Shown in pieces: positions 38,428 to 49,844 of a DNA stretch of 64,000 nt. The notes beneath the pieces are model-generated. The model was not told where the DNA came from and ran no database searches. It saw nothing but the letters and a program-made list of their open reading frames with translations. Positions within the stretch are counted from its first letter, which is position 1. The number at the start of each line of letters is the position of its first letter. The stretch comes from an uncultured Alphaproteobacteria bacterium (GTDB lineage Bacteria > Pseudomonadota > Alphaproteobacteria > HIMB59 > GCA-002718135), in assembly GCA_902591485.1 (NCBI GenBank), contig CACJAV010000001.1:142563-206562 (forward strand). The letters run 5' to 3'. Made by a program: the position numbers and the translations under genes.

Positions 38428-39232
38428 AATTAAATCAGTGATTAATAAATCAATTATTAATAGATATAATAAACAGGGTGTTATAGTTTTAAGAAATATC
38501 ATAAGTAAAAAATGGATCTCTATTCTTAAGCAAGGTTTAAAAAAAAATTTTGATAAACCAAGTAAGTACAAATGTGTTTATGAAATAATTAATAAAAAAG
38601 AACTTTTCTATGATGATTATTGTAATTGGAAACGAATAACTGAGTACAAAAATTTTATTTTTAATTCAAATATTGCATTTATTGCCAAATTATTAATGCA
38701 ATCAAATAAAGTCAATTTATTTCACGAACATGTTCTAGTTAAAGAAATAGGTTCTAAGAAAAGAACACCGTGGCATCAAGATCAATCTTATTACTGTGTA
38801 AATGGTAAGGATAATTGTAGTTTTTGGATTCCGCTAGATGAGGTTAGTAAGTCTTCATCTCCTGAATTTGTTTTAGGTTCAAATAAATGGAATAAGCAAT
38901 ATTTACCTACTAAATTTTTTGGTCATAGTTATGAACAAAAAGATGGTGAATTTGAGCATATACCCAATATAGAAAATAATAGAAAAAAGTTTAAAATTAA
39001 AAGTTGGAAAGTAAATCCAGGTGATGCTGTAGTTTTTAATTTTTCTACAGTACACGGTGCCCCAGAAAATAAATCAAAAAATAGACGTAGAGCTTTTTCA
39101 ATACGGTTTACTGGTGATGACGCTACCTACATTAAAAGAAAAGGTGAAATGTCTCCACCATTTCCGAATATTAAACTTAAAAACGGAGATCCCTTAGACT
39201 CCAACACTTTTCCAGTCCTAATTTCTTCTTAA
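38399..39232 (+). CDS. Phytanoyl-CoA dioxygenase (PhyH)-family Fe(II)/2OG oxygenase
   Basis: TPWHQDQSYYCVNGKDNCSFWIPLDEVSKSSSPEFVLGSNKW and NPGDAVVFNFSTVHGAPENKSKNRRRAFSIRFTGDDA (HxD...H and R). Confidence 0.9.
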   Translation: MLKVIKSKIKIKSVINKSIINRYNKQGVIVLRNIISKKWISILKQGLKKNFDKPSKYKCVYEIINKKELFYDDYCNWKRITEYKNFIFNSNIAFIAKLLMQSNKVNLFHEHVLVKEIGSKKRTPWHQDQSYYCVNGKDNCSFWIPLDEVSKSSSPEFVLGSNKWNKQYLPTKFFGHSYEQKDGEFEHIPNIENNRKKFKIKSWKVNPGDAVVFNFSTVHGAPENKSKNRRRAFSIRFTGDDATYIKRKGEMSPPFPNIKLKNGDPLDSNTFPVLISS

Positions 39233-40054
39233 ATAATAAATATAAGGTAGTGCAGTAGCATACATTATTAAACTATACGTTGCAGCGGGAATTAAATATG
39301 CGCCACCATCAAAAAAAACATTTGCTACAACAATTGCCAGTGTACCATTTTGTAACCCACATTCAAAAGTAATAGCTCTTTGTTGTGAAATATTAGAAAT
39401 AAGTGACTTGCTAAGATAATAAGCAATTAACATCATCAATATATTTAATATCAATGTAATTAAACCAGCTTGAGCAAAGTATGAAACAACATTTTCTCTT
39501 TCAGCAAGAACTGCTCCTAAAAGAACTAAAAAAAATAAAACAGTAGATATTTTTTTAGCAATATTTTCAAAAGAACTAAGAATATTTTTTAATAACATAC
39601 CGATTAGAACAGGAACGGTTACTATTAAAAACATTTTTAAAGCAATATCCATAAGAGATATCCCTTCACTTGCAAGATTTGTGCCAAGTAATGATAGTGA
39701 AATACCTAAAATTAATGGAATTGTAATAACACTTAATATGCTTATAACTGCAGTTAGAGATATAGAAAGAGCTACATCACCTCTAGCAAAGGAAGTTAAA
39801 ATATTTGAAGTTGCTCCGCCAGGTGCTGCAGCAAGAATCATAACGCCAATAGCTATTTCAGGAGATAGTGGCCAAATGAAAACAAGTATTAATGCAATTA
39901 GAGGTAAAATTATTAATTGTGAAATAAAACCAACAAAAAATTCTTTTGGTTTTACAAATATTCTTGAAAAATCAGAAATGGATAAACCTAATCCTAGAGA
40001 AAACATAATAAATGCTAGAGCAATAGGCAAAACTACATCAGTAACAATATTCAT
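39218..40054 (-). CDS. Bile acid:sodium symporter (BASS)-family transporter
   Basis: LGLGLSISDFSRIFVKPKEFFVGFISQLIILPLIALIL, AAAPGGATSNILTSFARGDVALSISLTAVISIL, FECGLQNGTLAIVVA. Confidence 0.93.
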   Translation of the reverse strand: MNIVTDVVLPIALAFIMFSLGLGLSISDFSRIFVKPKEFFVGFISQLIILPLIALILVFIWPLSPEIAIGVMILAAAPGGATSNILTSFARGDVALSISLTAVISILSVITIPLILGISLSLLGTNLASEGISLMDIALKMFLIVTVPVLIGMLLKNILSSFENIAKKISTVLFFLVLLGAVLAERENVVSYFAQAGLITLILNILMMLIAYYLSKSLISNISQQRAITFECGLQNGTLAIVVANVFFDGGAYLIPAATYSLIMYATALPYIYYLRRN

Positions 40055-40132
40055 AATTTAAAATATCATTTGATTCTTATAATAAACATAAAATTTTAGA
40101 ACAATTATTAAATTAAATGTTATAAAATCTAA

Positions 40133-40861
40133 ATGTTTCTTAATTTAGATAAAATTAATAAGAATAAAATAGCAGCTTGGGCTGTACATGGTTTCACAGG
40201 ATCAGGTGCTGTGTTAGGGTTTTTAGCCATAATTGCAATATTAAATAGTGATGCTGTAGGAGCATTTTTGTGGTTAGGATTGGCATTATTAATTGATGGC
40301 TTAGATGGAACTTTAGCAAGGAAGGTCAATGTTTCAGAACAGACACCAAATATAGATGGAACAATATTAGACAGTGTTATTGATTATTTAAATTATGTCA
40401 TCATTCCAAGTTTGATGATCTACTGGTTTGGAATGGTTCCCGACATACTAGAAATTATTTTACCTGCAGCAATTTTTTTAGTTTCATTGTTTACTTTTGC
40501 AAACCTTCAAATGAAAACTGACGATTATTATTTTAGAGGTTTCCCTGCAGTATGGAACATAGTTGTTTTGTATTTTTTTATTCTTGGCACACATGAGTAT
40601 GTAAATGTTGTAGTCATAATTATTTGTTTAATTTTGACATTTGTGCCTATAAAATTTGTGCATCCTCTAAGAGTAAAAGAGCTTAGAAACTTAACAATTT
40701 TTTTTACAATTATTTGGTCTGCTACAACCCTTAAGCTTGTTACAACACCCTCTTCTAAAATTTTTATGATTGATAGTACTATTATTTTTACTCTTTGGGC
40801 TTTAACTTCTATTTATTTTGCAGTAATTTGCTGGGGTCGATCCATTAAAAATAATAAGTAA
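40133..40861 (+). CDS. pcs: Phosphatidylcholine synthase (CDP-alcohol phosphotransferase family)
   Basis: AAWAVHGFTGSGAVLGFLAIIAIL N-terminus and DGLDGTLARKVNVSEQTPNIDGTILDSVIDYLNYVIIPSLMIY (DGxxD...D-type CDP-alcohol motif). Confidence 0.88.
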   Translation: MFLNLDKINKNKIAAWAVHGFTGSGAVLGFLAIIAILNSDAVGAFLWLGLALLIDGLDGTLARKVNVSEQTPNIDGTILDSVIDYLNYVIIPSLMIYWFGMVPDILEIILPAAIFLVSLFTFANLQMKTDDYYFRGFPAVWNIVVLYFFILGTHEYVNVVVIIICLILTFVPIKFVHPLRVKELRNLTIFFTIIWSATTLKLVTTPSSKIFMIDSTIIFTLWALTSIYFAVICWGRSIKNNK

Positions 40862-40863
40862 TA

Positions 40864-41253
40864 TTAACTAATTGTTTTTAGAAAAGAATATAGATCTTCA
40901 TTTAACTTTATTATTTTACCTGAAGAATTAATTGGAATAACAATTACTTCAGCATCAACTAATAGTTCATTATTCCTTATTATTTTTTGATTAAAATTTA
41001 ACTTAACCCTACTTAATAGATTTAATGAAGTTTGCACTTCTATTATATCCTCAAAAAAAGCTGGTTTTAAATAATTTATGTTAAGACTCTTAACTACAAA
41101 TATAATGTTAAATTTTTTGAACAATTCTTGATGGTTGTATTTTGATTGATAAATTAGATTTGATCTACCTCTCTCGAGATATTTCAAATAATTTGCATGA
41201 TAAACCCGTCCGGATGCATCTGTATCTTCATAATATACTCTAATTTTATTCAT
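40864..41253 (-). CDS. YbgC-family acyl-CoA thioesterase (hotdog fold)
   Basis: IRVYYEDTDASGRVYHANYLKYLERGRSN. Confidence 0.92.
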   Translation of the reverse strand: MNKIRVYYEDTDASGRVYHANYLKYLERGRSNLIYQSKYNHQELFKKFNIIFVVKSLNINYLKPAFFEDIIEVQTSLNLLSRVKLNFNQKIIRNNELLVDAEVIVIPINSSGKIIKLNEDLYSFLKTIS

Positions 41254-41351
41254 TAATGGACAATATCAATGTTCATAAAAATTAATTTATAGGTTGCAGA
41301 ATGCATACTAATTGAAAATTTATAAATAATCATTAATTAGCAAGTATAAAT

Positions 41352-41927
41352 ATGAATACTTACTTAGAATCAATAATTAAAAGGGATCCTGCTGCAAGAG
41401 ATAAATTAAGTATTATTTTAACATATCCAGGAGTGAAAGCTGTTTTTTTTCATCATTTGGCTCATAATATATGGAATTATAAATTTTATCTTATTGCAAG
41501 GATGTTATCCCAATTTAGTCGTTTTTTGACAGGAATTGAAATTCATCCAGCTGCTAAAATTGGTAAAAATTTATTTATTGATCATGGTATGGGCGTAGTA
41601 ATTGGAGAAAGCTCAGAAATAGGAAATGATGTTACACTCTACCACGGTGTTACTTTAGGGGGTATATCACCTTCAGAAAATTCTGATGACCAAAGAAACA
41701 GTAAAAGACACCCAACTTTATTGGATAATGTAATTGTTGGTTCTAGTGCACAAATATTAGGCCCTATTACTGTTGGTGAATGCGCAAGAATTGGTGCTAA
41801 CACCGTTGTATTAAAAGATGTTCCTGCGAATGCAACAATGGTTGGTAACCCTGCAAAAAATATAAGTACAAATACAGATACTAGCTTTAAACCATATGGT
41901 GTACGAGACATAAATGATAACAAATAA
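41352..41927 (+). CDS. cysE: Serine O-acetyltransferase
   Basis: [43 protein letters not shown]; left-handed beta-helix hexapeptides. Confidence 0.95.
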   Translation: MNTYLESIIKRDPAARDKLSIILTYPGVKAVFFHHLAHNIWNYKFYLIARMLSQFSRFLTGIEIHPAAKIGKNLFIDHGMGVVIGESSEIGNDVTLYHGVTLGGISPSENSDDQRNSKRHPTLLDNVIVGSSAQILGPITVGECARIGANTVVLKDVPANATMVGNPAKNISTNTDTSFKPYGVRDINDNK

Positions 41928-42912
41928 TATTGTTGATTTAATTGGCAATACACCTCTTATAAAACTCAAATATCCATCTGAAATAACAAACTGTGAAATT
42001 TATGGTAAAGCAGAATTTCTCAATCCTGGTGGATCGATTAAAGACAGGACTGCTCTTGGACTTATACTAGATGCTGAAAAAAACAATCTAATTGAACCTA
42101 GTGGAATTTGTGTTGAAGGCACTTTTGGAAATACAGGTATAGGTTTAACTTTAGTAAATAATGCAAGAGGATATAAAACTGTTATAGTCATGCCAAACAT
42201 AACTGCACCATCAAAAAGAGATATACTACAAAACATGGGTGCAGAACTTCATCTCGTAGACCCAAAACCTTTTTCAGATCCAGGAAATTACCAGAGAGTA
42301 TCTAAGAGGTTAGCGAAGGAAATAGAAAAGGATAGAGGTATAAAAACATTTTGGGCAGGACAATTTGAAAATACAGCAAATTATATGTTTCATGAAAAAA
42401 CTACAGCTGCTGAGATCTACAAGCAAACTAGTGGAAAAATAAATGGGTTTACCTGTGCCATCGGTACAGGTGGAACTTTGACTGGTGTTGGTATAGGTTT
42501 AAAATCTAAAGATAAAAATATAAAAATTGCTTGTACTGACTCACAAGGATCTTCGATGTATAACTATTTCACCCAAGGTAAATTAGAAAAAAAAGGTGAT
42601 CCTTCTTTTACAGAAGGCATAGGACAAGCAAGAGTTACAAAAAATTTAGAAAGTTGTTCTGTAGATATGTCATATTTTGTAGATGATAACGAATGCTTGG
42701 AGATCCTCTATAAATTAATCAAAACTGAAGGTTTGTTTCTCGGGACAAGTTCAGGTGTAAATGTTATGGGTGCTATTAAAATGGCAAAGGAACTTGGTCC
42801 AGGTAATACTATTGTTACTATTCTTTGTGATGACGCTAACAAATATTATGACAAAATGTTTAACAAGAAATTTTTAAATGATAATAATTTACCTTTGCCT
42901 GACTGGTTATAA
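41914..42912 (+). CDS. cysK: Cysteine synthase
   Basis: [58 protein letters not shown]. 14-nt overlap with cysE. Confidence 0.93.
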   Translation: MITNNIVDLIGNTPLIKLKYPSEITNCEIYGKAEFLNPGGSIKDRTALGLILDAEKNNLIEPSGICVEGTFGNTGIGLTLVNNARGYKTVIVMPNITAPSKRDILQNMGAELHLVDPKPFSDPGNYQRVSKRLAKEIEKDRGIKTFWAGQFENTANYMFHEKTTAAEIYKQTSGKINGFTCAIGTGGTLTGVGIGLKSKDKNIKIACTDSQGSSMYNYFTQGKLEKKGDPSFTEGIGQARVTKNLESCSVDMSYFVDDNECLEILYKLIKTEGLFLGTSSGVNVMGAIKMAKELGPGNTIVTILCDDANKYYDKMFNKKFLNDNNLPLPDWL

Positions 42913-42914
42913 AT

Positions 42915-44075
42915 ATGAACAAAAAAAATAAATTATTCAATACAAAAGTAATTCATAGTGGACACAAAGAAGATAAAGATACAGGAGCTGTCATGCCTCC
43001 AATACATTTATCATCGACGTTTAAACAAAAAAGTCCTGGTGATTTTAAGTATGAATATGCCAGAACTAATAATCCTACCAGAGAAATATTAGAAAAATTA
43101 TTAGCCGAAATAGAAGAAGGAAAATATGCATTTGCTTTTTCATCAGGAATGGCAGCAATAAATTGCTTAACAGATGCAATGGAAAAAGAATTTCATATAA
43201 TCTGTTCTGATGATGTTTATGGTGGCACTAGAAGAATTTTTGATAAGGTGAAAAATGTAAATCAGAATATTGAAATCACTTACACCGATTTTAATAAAGA
43301 AGATAATTGGCCAGGTCTCATAAAAAAAAATACGAAAATGATTTGGCTGGAAACACCATCTAATCCTTTACTTAAAATTGTTGATATCAGTAAAATTAAA
43401 TCTGAAATTTCAAATGAAAATATCAAAATAGTATGTGATAATACCTTTGCATCACCATATAATCAGCAACCATTAAAATTAGGTGCTGATGTTGTAGTGC
43501 ATTCTTCTACTAAATATCTTGGAGGTCACTCAGATTTAATAAGTGGAGCGGTAATTGTTAAAGACGATACTCAATTATCAGAAAAAATTAAATATCTTCA
43601 GAATGCAATAGGATCAGTTCCTTCGCCCTTCGATTGCTATATGTTAATACGAAGCATCAAAACACTTGCTGTCAGAATGGAGCGACATAATTCGAATGCG
43701 ATGACTATAAGTGAGTTTTTAAATAATCATAAAAAAATAAGAAAAGTAAGATATCCTGGTTTAAAATCAGATGATAATCACAACATTGCTAGTAAGCAAA
43801 TGAAAGGGTATGGAGGGATAATATCAGTAGAATTAGACACTAACTTAAAAGGAACACTTAAGTTCTTAGAAAACATAGATGTTTTTACATTAGCAGAAAG
43901 TTTAGGTGGTGTTGAAAGCTTGATAGAGCATCCAGCTATTATGACTCATGCTTCAATTGAAAAAAATATTAGAGAAGACTTAGGGATTAGCGACTCTCTT
44001 GTCAGGTTATCAATAGGTATTGAAGATCCAGAAGATTTAAAAGTTGCCCTAGATAAGGCATTAGGTTTAATCTAA
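42915..44075 (+). CDS. Cystathionine gamma-synthase/lyase-family PLP enzyme
   Basis: TKVIHSGHKEDKDTGAVMPPIHLSSTFKQKSPG, YARTNNPTREILE, VHSSTKYLGGHSDLISGAV. Confidence 0.94.
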   Translation: MNKKNKLFNTKVIHSGHKEDKDTGAVMPPIHLSSTFKQKSPGDFKYEYARTNNPTREILEKLLAEIEEGKYAFAFSSGMAAINCLTDAMEKEFHIICSDDVYGGTRRIFDKVKNVNQNIEITYTDFNKEDNWPGLIKKNTKMIWLETPSNPLLKIVDISKIKSEISNENIKIVCDNTFASPYNQQPLKLGADVVVHSSTKYLGGHSDLISGAVIVKDDTQLSEKIKYLQNAIGSVPSPFDCYMLIRSIKTLAVRMERHNSNAMTISEFLNNHKKIRKVRYPGLKSDDNHNIASKQMKGYGGIISVELDTNLKGTLKFLENIDVFTLAESLGGVESLIEHPAIMTHASIEKNIREDLGISDSLVRLSIGIEDPEDLKVALDKALGLI

Positions 44076-44453
44076 ACCAATAGTTCTTTTTAAATTTGGT
44101 GCAAAGTAATTAGGACCTTTCATTACTTTGCCATGTTCATTATAAATTGGCTTTCCATCTTCGCCTAATTTACTCATATTGGATCTTTGAACCTCATCAA
44201 AACAAGTATCTAAATCAATACCAAATGAATGACCAGCACCATAAGTAACATATAGAATGTCAGTTAAGGCATCTGCTACCTCAACAATATCTTTGTTATT
44301 TATTGCTTCTTTAAGCTCGTTTAATTCTTCTTGAATTAAGTCAATTCTTAACTGGACTATTTTAGAAGCAGGAAACTCTGGGTTATCTTTAACCTCCTGC
44401 CCATAGGTATTCATAAAAGTTTTAACTTTAGTAAAATTAGACATATCACTCAT
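44067..44453 (-). CDS. MazG-like/PRA-PH all-alpha NTP pyrophosphohydrolase
   Basis: LIQEELNELKEAINNKDIVEVADALTDILYVTYGAGHSFGID (ExxE...ExxD). Confidence 0.85.
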   Translation of the reverse strand: MSDMSNFTKVKTFMNTYGQEVKDNPEFPASKIVQLRIDLIQEELNELKEAINNKDIVEVADALTDILYVTYGAGHSFGIDLDTCFDEVQRSNMSKLGEDGKPIYNEHGKVMKGPNYFAPNLKRTIGLD

Positions 44454-44464
44454 TTCGTTAATAT

Positions 44465-45493
44465 TTATTTATAAAAAATATCGTTAAATGTAACAAAAAT
44501 AAATAAAAAAGATATAATTGTTAAACCTGTAGTAATATAAATTCTTGTGATTAACTCTGGAACAGAGTTGGAAAAGATTTTGCTTATAACAAAATAAACA
44601 ATATGACCTCCATCTAAAAGAGGGATTGGTAACAGGTTAAAGACTCCTACGAATAGGGATATGACAATAAAAAGAAAAATTACTCCTCTAATATTATCTA
44701 ACATCATTTGATCAGCCATTTTAACAATTCCAACCGGACCAGCTAATTGCTCACCCAATGTATTGTCTTTATAAGATTGCTTTAAGAAATTAATTGAAGC
44801 TGAATAATAAGTTGGAATAAACTGGGACGAATTCTGAAGAGATTTGGATATATTAAATTTATAAATTATAGGATCGTTATTGCTTGAAATTCCCATTACA
44901 TATCTGTTTAGTTCATCATTAAATTGTAATTTAAATTTTTTTTCAATCAGTTGAGAATTTCTCTGAACAATAAGGGAGATTTCTTCACTGTTTCCTAAAG
45001 CAACTGGTATGTCACTAAATTCAAAAATTTCATTATCATTGACAGAAATAATAATATCATTGACTCTTACATCATGCAATTTAGCAGGAGAATTATCTAA
45101 AACATTTCCAACAATAGGAGCAAATGTAGCAATACCAAAAAAAAAGAAAATACAAAACAAAGCTATCCAAGCTGAAAAAATATTAAAAATACTACCAGCA
45201 AGAAGAATTAATATCTTTTGATATAATTTTAAAGATTGAAAAGAACCTGGTTCTTGATTTGAATTTTTTTGAAATACAGAGTCTAATCCTTTAATTTTAA
45301 CATATCCTCCAAGAGGTATAGGAGAAATTTTCCATACTGTTTTATTTTTGTCAGTAAATTTAAATATTGGCTTACCAAAACCTATGGAAAAATCTGTTAC
45401 TTCTGCTTTAAAAATTCTTGCAAAAAGATAGTGTCCAAACTCATGAATAAACACGATACAAATGAAAACTAAAAGCAGATTTAAATATATCAT
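44465..45493 (-). CDS. RseP-like site-2 protease (M50 metalloprotease with PDZ)
   Basis: VFIHEFGHYLFARIFKAEVTDFSIGFGKPIFKF, PLGGYVKIKG, NLLPIPLLDGGHIVYFV. Confidence 0.93.
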   Translation of the reverse strand: MIYLNLLLVFICIVFIHEFGHYLFARIFKAEVTDFSIGFGKPIFKFTDKNKTVWKISPIPLGGYVKIKGLDSVFQKNSNQEPGSFQSLKLYQKILILLAGSIFNIFSAWIALFCIFFFFGIATFAPIVGNVLDNSPAKLHDVRVNDIIISVNDNEIFEFSDIPVALGNSEEISLIVQRNSQLIEKKFKLQFNDELNRYVMGISSNNDPIIYKFNISKSLQNSSQFIPTYYSASINFLKQSYKDNTLGEQLAGPVGIVKMADQMMLDNIRGVIFLFIVISLFVGVFNLLPIPLLDGGHIVYFVISKIFSNSVPELITRIYITTGLTIISFLFIFVTFNDIFYK

Positions 45494-45497
45494 TTAG

Positions 45498-48350
45498 TTA
45501 GGCATTTGATACGTCTTCATAATCTTCAATAGGCGGACATACACAAAAAAGATTTCTGTCACCATAAACATTATCAATTCTTGCAACTGGTGGCCAATAT
45601 TTATTGTTATAAAGATATGAGTGAGGAAATACTGCTTCTGATCTTGAATATTTATGCTCCCACGCATCAGATGATACTTCTTCTATTGTATGAGGTGAGT
45701 TTTTAATTGGATTGTCTTCAGAGTCATAGGTTCCATTACGAACTTTCTCAATTTCCTTGTGAATAGATATCATTGCAGTACAAAATCTATCTATTTCTTC
45801 TTTCGACTCACTTTCTGTTGGCTCAATCATTAAAGTACCAGGTACAGGAAAAGACATCGTTGGTGCATGGAAGCCATAATCAATCAGTCTTTTGGCAATA
45901 TCTTCTTCTGATATATTCAACTCTTCTTTGATAGGCCTAATATCTATTATACATTCATGAGCAACCATTCCGTTTTTGCCAGAATACAAAAGTGGAAAAT
46001 ATTCTTTTAATTTTTCCTTAATATAATTAGCATTTAGGATTGCTACCTGTGTTGCAAGTTTTAATCCTTCATCACCCATCATTGAAATATATGAATATGA
46101 AATTGGCAAAATTGATGGACTACCCCAAGGAGCTGCAGAAACTGCATCTAAACTAGTTAGTCCTAGTTCATTTTGTACAATAGGATGTCCAGGTAAAAAA
46201 TTTTCTAAATGTGATTTAACACCAATTGGTCCCATACCGGGACCTCCACCACCATGGGGAATACAAAATGTTTTATGCAGATTCATATGCGAAACATCAG
46301 GTCCAAATTTTCCCGGTTTGGCAATTCCTACCATGGCGTTTAAGTTAGCACCATCCATATAAACCTGGCCTCCTGCATTATGAATTTTTTCACAGATAAT
46401 TGAGATTGATTCCTCAAAAACTCCATGCGTAGATGGATAGGTAATCATTAAAGCTGATAATTTATTGCCAGCTTCTTTAATTTTGTCATCTAAATGATTT
46501 AAATCAACATTACCTAAATTATCACATTTTACTATTGAAACTTCCATACCACACATTTGTGCGCTGGCTGGATTTGTCCCATGAGCACTATTAGGTATCA
46601 AACATATGTTTCTATCACCTTGTTTATTAGCTTCATGATATTTTTTAATAGCAAGTAAACCCGAAAACTCTCCCTGTGCTCCAGCATTAGGCTGTAATGA
46701 TATAGCATCAAAGCCAGTTATATCCTTTAACATCGAAATTAACTCTCTCAACATTTGATTATAACCTTCTCTTTGATGTTTTTCTAAAAAAGGATGAGCA
46801 TTTGCAAATCCTGGAAGAGTTATAGGTAGCATTTCTGAAGCAGCATTTAACTTCATAGTGCATGACCCAAGAGGAATCATAGATCTGTTAAGTGCAATAT
46901 CTTTATTTTCTAATTTTTTTAAATATCTCATCATTTCTGTTTCTGAATGATAAATATTAAATATAGGGTGTGTTAAGATCTTATCATCTCTTAGCAAATC
47001 ATTTTCTTTAAAAATTTCATCAAGATTTTCTTCAATATTCTTAGTGTCTAACGTTTTGTTTTCAGTATTGAAAAAAGTTATAAGATTATCAATGTCTTCC
47101 AGAGTTGTTGTTTCATCAATTGTCAAAGAGAGGGTTTTGTCATCAATCAATCTAAAATTAATACCCTCCTCAACTGATTTGTTAAACCAGTCTTTAGCTT
47201 TATTATCGTGAATAACTAAAGTGTCAAAATAGCGACGAGAAAGAATTTTAAAACCTAGTTTTTCCAATGATTTTTTAAGATATCGAGCATTGTAATTAAT
47301 AGTTTTAGCAATATTTATTAATCTCTCAGGACCATGATAAATAGCATAAGCTGCAGCAATAATTGCCAATAAAGCTTGTGCAGTACAAATATTGCTGGTT
47401 GCTTTTTCTCTTCGAATATGTTGCTCCCGAGTTTGAAGAGCCATTCTGTAAGATCTTTTATTATTTCTATCAACGGAAACACCAATTAATCGACCTGGCA
47501 TTAATCTTTTAAATTCATCTTTTGTTGCAAAAAATGCTGCATGAGGTCCGCCAAATCCCATAGGGACACCAAATCGTTGTGAACTGCCTATAACTATATC
47601 AGCATCATAAAAACCTGGTGATTTCATTATAATCATGCTCATGATGTCAGCAGCAACTATACTAATAATATTCTTAGATTTATTATCGGAAATCAATTTA
47701 TCTAGGTTTTCTATCTCACCGTAAGTATCTGGATTTTGTATTAAGCAACCAAAAGTATCTTCATCAGGTTGACCGATGATAATTTTTATACCAAGAGGAT
47801 TAGCTCTCGTTTTTAGAACAGATAGAGTTTGAGGATGGCAGCTATTTTGAATACAAAAAGTATGTTGCTTACTTTTTTTAATTTTATAGGCCATCATCAT
47901 AGCTTCAGCTGCAGCAGTACTTTCATCTAATAAAGATGCATTTGCAATGTCCATACCAGTTAAATCAATAATCATTTGCTGAAAATTCATCAGCATTTCC
48001 AAGCGACCTTGGGACACTTCAGGCTGATATGGCGTGTATGCAGTATACCATCCAGGATTTTCCAAAATATTTCTTAAAATTACACTAGGGGTAATAGTAT
48101 TATGGTAACCAAGACCAATATATGTTTTTTTAAATTTATTTTTTAAAGATAATAATTGCATATTTACTTTATTGAAATCTTCAGACATTCCAGGTTTTAA
48201 TTTTAACTTATCCGTAAATAGAATATGTTCAGGAACAGTTTTTTTAATTAATTCATCTAGACTTTTACAGTTAACAATTTTTAGCATTGCTGCAATATCT
48301 TCATTTCGTGGTCCAATATGTCTGCTTGCAAATGAATTTATATTGATCAT
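45498..48350 (-). CDS. gcvP: Glycine dehydrogenase (glycine cleavage P protein)
   Basis: [59 protein letters not shown]. Confidence 0.98.
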   Translation of the reverse strand: MININSFASRHIGPRNEDIAAMLKIVNCKSLDELIKKTVPEHILFTDKLKLKPGMSEDFNKVNMQLLSLKNKFKKTYIGLGYHNTITPSVILRNILENPGWYTAYTPYQPEVSQGRLEMLMNFQQMIIDLTGMDIANASLLDESTAAAEAMMMAYKIKKSKQHTFCIQNSCHPQTLSVLKTRANPLGIKIIIGQPDEDTFGCLIQNPDTYGEIENLDKLISDNKSKNIISIVAADIMSMIIMKSPGFYDADIVIGSSQRFGVPMGFGGPHAAFFATKDEFKRLMPGRLIGVSVDRNNKRSYRMALQTREQHIRREKATSNICTAQALLAIIAAAYAIYHGPERLINIAKTINYNARYLKKSLEKLGFKILSRRYFDTLVIHDNKAKDWFNKSVEEGINFRLIDDKTLSLTIDETTTLEDIDNLITFFNTENKTLDTKNIEENLDEIFKENDLLRDDKILTHPIFNIYHSETEMMRYLKKLENKDIALNRSMIPLGSCTMKLNAASEMLPITLPGFANAHPFLEKHQREGYNQMLRELISMLKDITGFDAISLQPNAGAQGEFSGLLAIKKYHEANKQGDRNICLIPNSAHGTNPASAQMCGMEVSIVKCDNLGNVDLNHLDDKIKEAGNKLSALMITYPSTHGVFEESISIICEKIHNAGGQVYMDGANLNAMVGIAKPGKFGPDVSHMNLHKTFCIPHGGGGPGMGPIGVKSHLENFLPGHPIVQNELGLTSLDAVSAAPWGSPSILPISYSYISMMGDEGLKLATQVAILNANYIKEKLKEYFPLLYSGKNGMVAHECIIDIRPIKEELNISEEDIAKRLIDYGFHAPTMSFPVPGTLMIEPTESESKEEIDRFCTAMISIHKEIEKVRNGTYDSEDNPIKNSPHTIEEVSSDAWEHKYSRSEAVFPHSYLYNNKYWPPVARIDNVYGDRNLFCVCPPIEDYEDVSNA

Positions 48351-48351
48351 A

Positions 48352-48723
48352 TTATTTATCCAAAAATTCTTTGTACTGATCCAATGTCATCAAATTATTT
48401 ACTTGGGAGATATCTGAAACTTTTAGTTTGAATATCCACCCTTCGTTTTCAGCGTCTTGATTGACAATCGATGCATCATTTGAGAGATTTTCATTTACTT
48501 CTAATACTTCACCATCAAGTGGTGAATAAATATCTGATGCAGCTTTAACAGACTCAATAACACAAAGTTCTTCTTTTGCTTTTACTTCTTTACCAATTGA
48601 TGGCAAATCAACGAAAACAATATCACCCAAACTCTCTTGAGCATGATCAGTGATACCTACTATTGCTGTATCACCCTCTAATTTAACCCATTCATGCTCT
48701 TCGGTATATTTTTTTTCAGACAT
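48352..48723 (-). CDS. gcvH: Glycine cleavage H protein (start corrected from ORF-track 48771)
   Basis: MSEKKYTEEHEWVKLEGDTAIVGITDHAQESLGDIVFVDLP...VIESVKAASDIYSPLDGEV. ATG at 48723 preceded by AAAAGGAGA. Confidence 0.96.
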   Translation of the reverse strand: MSEKKYTEEHEWVKLEGDTAIVGITDHAQESLGDIVFVDLPSIGKEVKAKEELCVIESVKAASDIYSPLDGEVLEVNENLSNDASIVNQDAENEGWIFKLKVSDISQVNNLMTLDQYKEFLDK

Positions 48724-48724
48724 A

Positions 48725-49837
48725 TTAATCTCCTTTTTTATAATTTTTTTTAACAAATGGAATTTTCTCAATTTGAATTTCTTCTAATTTATCACGAATA
48801 TTCACATATAATTTTTCTGACATATCCGACGTTTTATTTATATAACCTATGGCAATTGATTTTTTTAAAATTGGAGAATAACAGCCACTAGTAATTTTGC
48901 CAATTTCTTTATTATTTTTATTATGTAAAGTCATCTGAGCACGCAACATACTCTTGTTTATAGGACTTAATCCAATTTTTTTAATTGATTGAGATGTGTC
49001 AATTTCTTTGGATAATATATGAGAACAGTTTAAATTTTTATCATTCAATCTTTTTTTATCTAAAGCCCAAGATAAACCTGCTTGTATTGGATTGATTTCT
49101 TCACTTAATTCATTGCCATATAAACTTAGCCCCGCCTCCATTCTAAGTGAGTCTCTACATCCTAAACCACATAAAATTGTATTTTCATTTTTAATAATTT
49201 TTTGAACAAAATTTTCAGCTATATTATTTAATATAGATATTTCAAAACCATCTTCACCTGTATAACCAGATCTAGAGATAAAAACTTTAGTATTTTTATA
49301 TTCTAATATTTCAACATCTAAAAATTTCATTGAAGAGGATAAGTTTAGTATTGAGGTAATCACTGAAAATGAATCTGGACCTTGTAAGGCAACCAAACAT
49401 CTATCTTGAATGATTTTATAATTAAAAAGTATCTTTTCAAATATTTCATTAAGAACTTTTTTTCTTGAAGCATTATAAACAATATAAATATATTCCTCAT
49501 CTTCAATTTTAATCTTTGATACCATAATATCATCAATAACTCCTCCATGTGAGTTCAAAATAAATGAATAGTGACACTTATTGAATTGTAATAACTTAAT
49601 ATCTAGTGGAATATAAAACTCTAAAGCAAGAATATTTTCGCTAGTAAGAGAAATTAAGATTTGCCCCATGTGTGAAACATCAAAGAGACCTGCATGAGTT
49701 CTGACATGAATATGTTCATTAATAATTCCATATTTGTAGTTTATTGGCATATTATAGCCTGCAAAAGGAACAAACTTAGCGTTATTATTTTTATGAAAAT
49801 TATTTAAATAAATATTTTGTAGAGCTTCTTCAGTCAA
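48725..49837 (-). CDS. gcvT: Glycine cleavage T protein (aminomethyltransferase)
   Basis: FVPFAGYNMPINYKYGIINEHIHVRTHAGLFDVSHMGQI, SRSGYTGEDGFEI, GLGCRDSLRMEAGLSLYG. TTG start after GGAGAA. Confidence 0.96.
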   Translation of the reverse strand: MTEEALQNIYLNNFHKNNNAKFVPFAGYNMPINYKYGIINEHIHVRTHAGLFDVSHMGQILISLTSENILALEFYIPLDIKLLQFNKCHYSFILNSHGGVIDDIMVSKIKIEDEEYIYIVYNASRKKVLNEIFEKILFNYKIIQDRCLVALQGPDSFSVITSILNLSSSMKFLDVEILEYKNTKVFISRSGYTGEDGFEISILNNIAENFVQKIIKNENTILCGLGCRDSLRMEAGLSLYGNELSEEINPIQAGLSWALDKKRLNDKNLNCSHILSKEIDTSQSIKKIGLSPINKSMLRAQMTLHNKNNKEIGKITSGCYSPILKKSIAIGYINKTSDMSEKLYVNIRDKLEEIQIEKIPFVKKNYKKGD

Positions 49838-49844
49838 AAATTCT

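Noticed and set aside
41639-41953. 104-aa minus-strand ORF opposite cysE
   Set aside because: Antisense of hexapeptide-repeat coding sequence.
48724-48771. Extended N-terminus of gcvH in the ORF track
   Set aside because: Overlaps the gcvT end; MSEKKYTEEHEW at 48723 has a good RBS and matches GcvH length.
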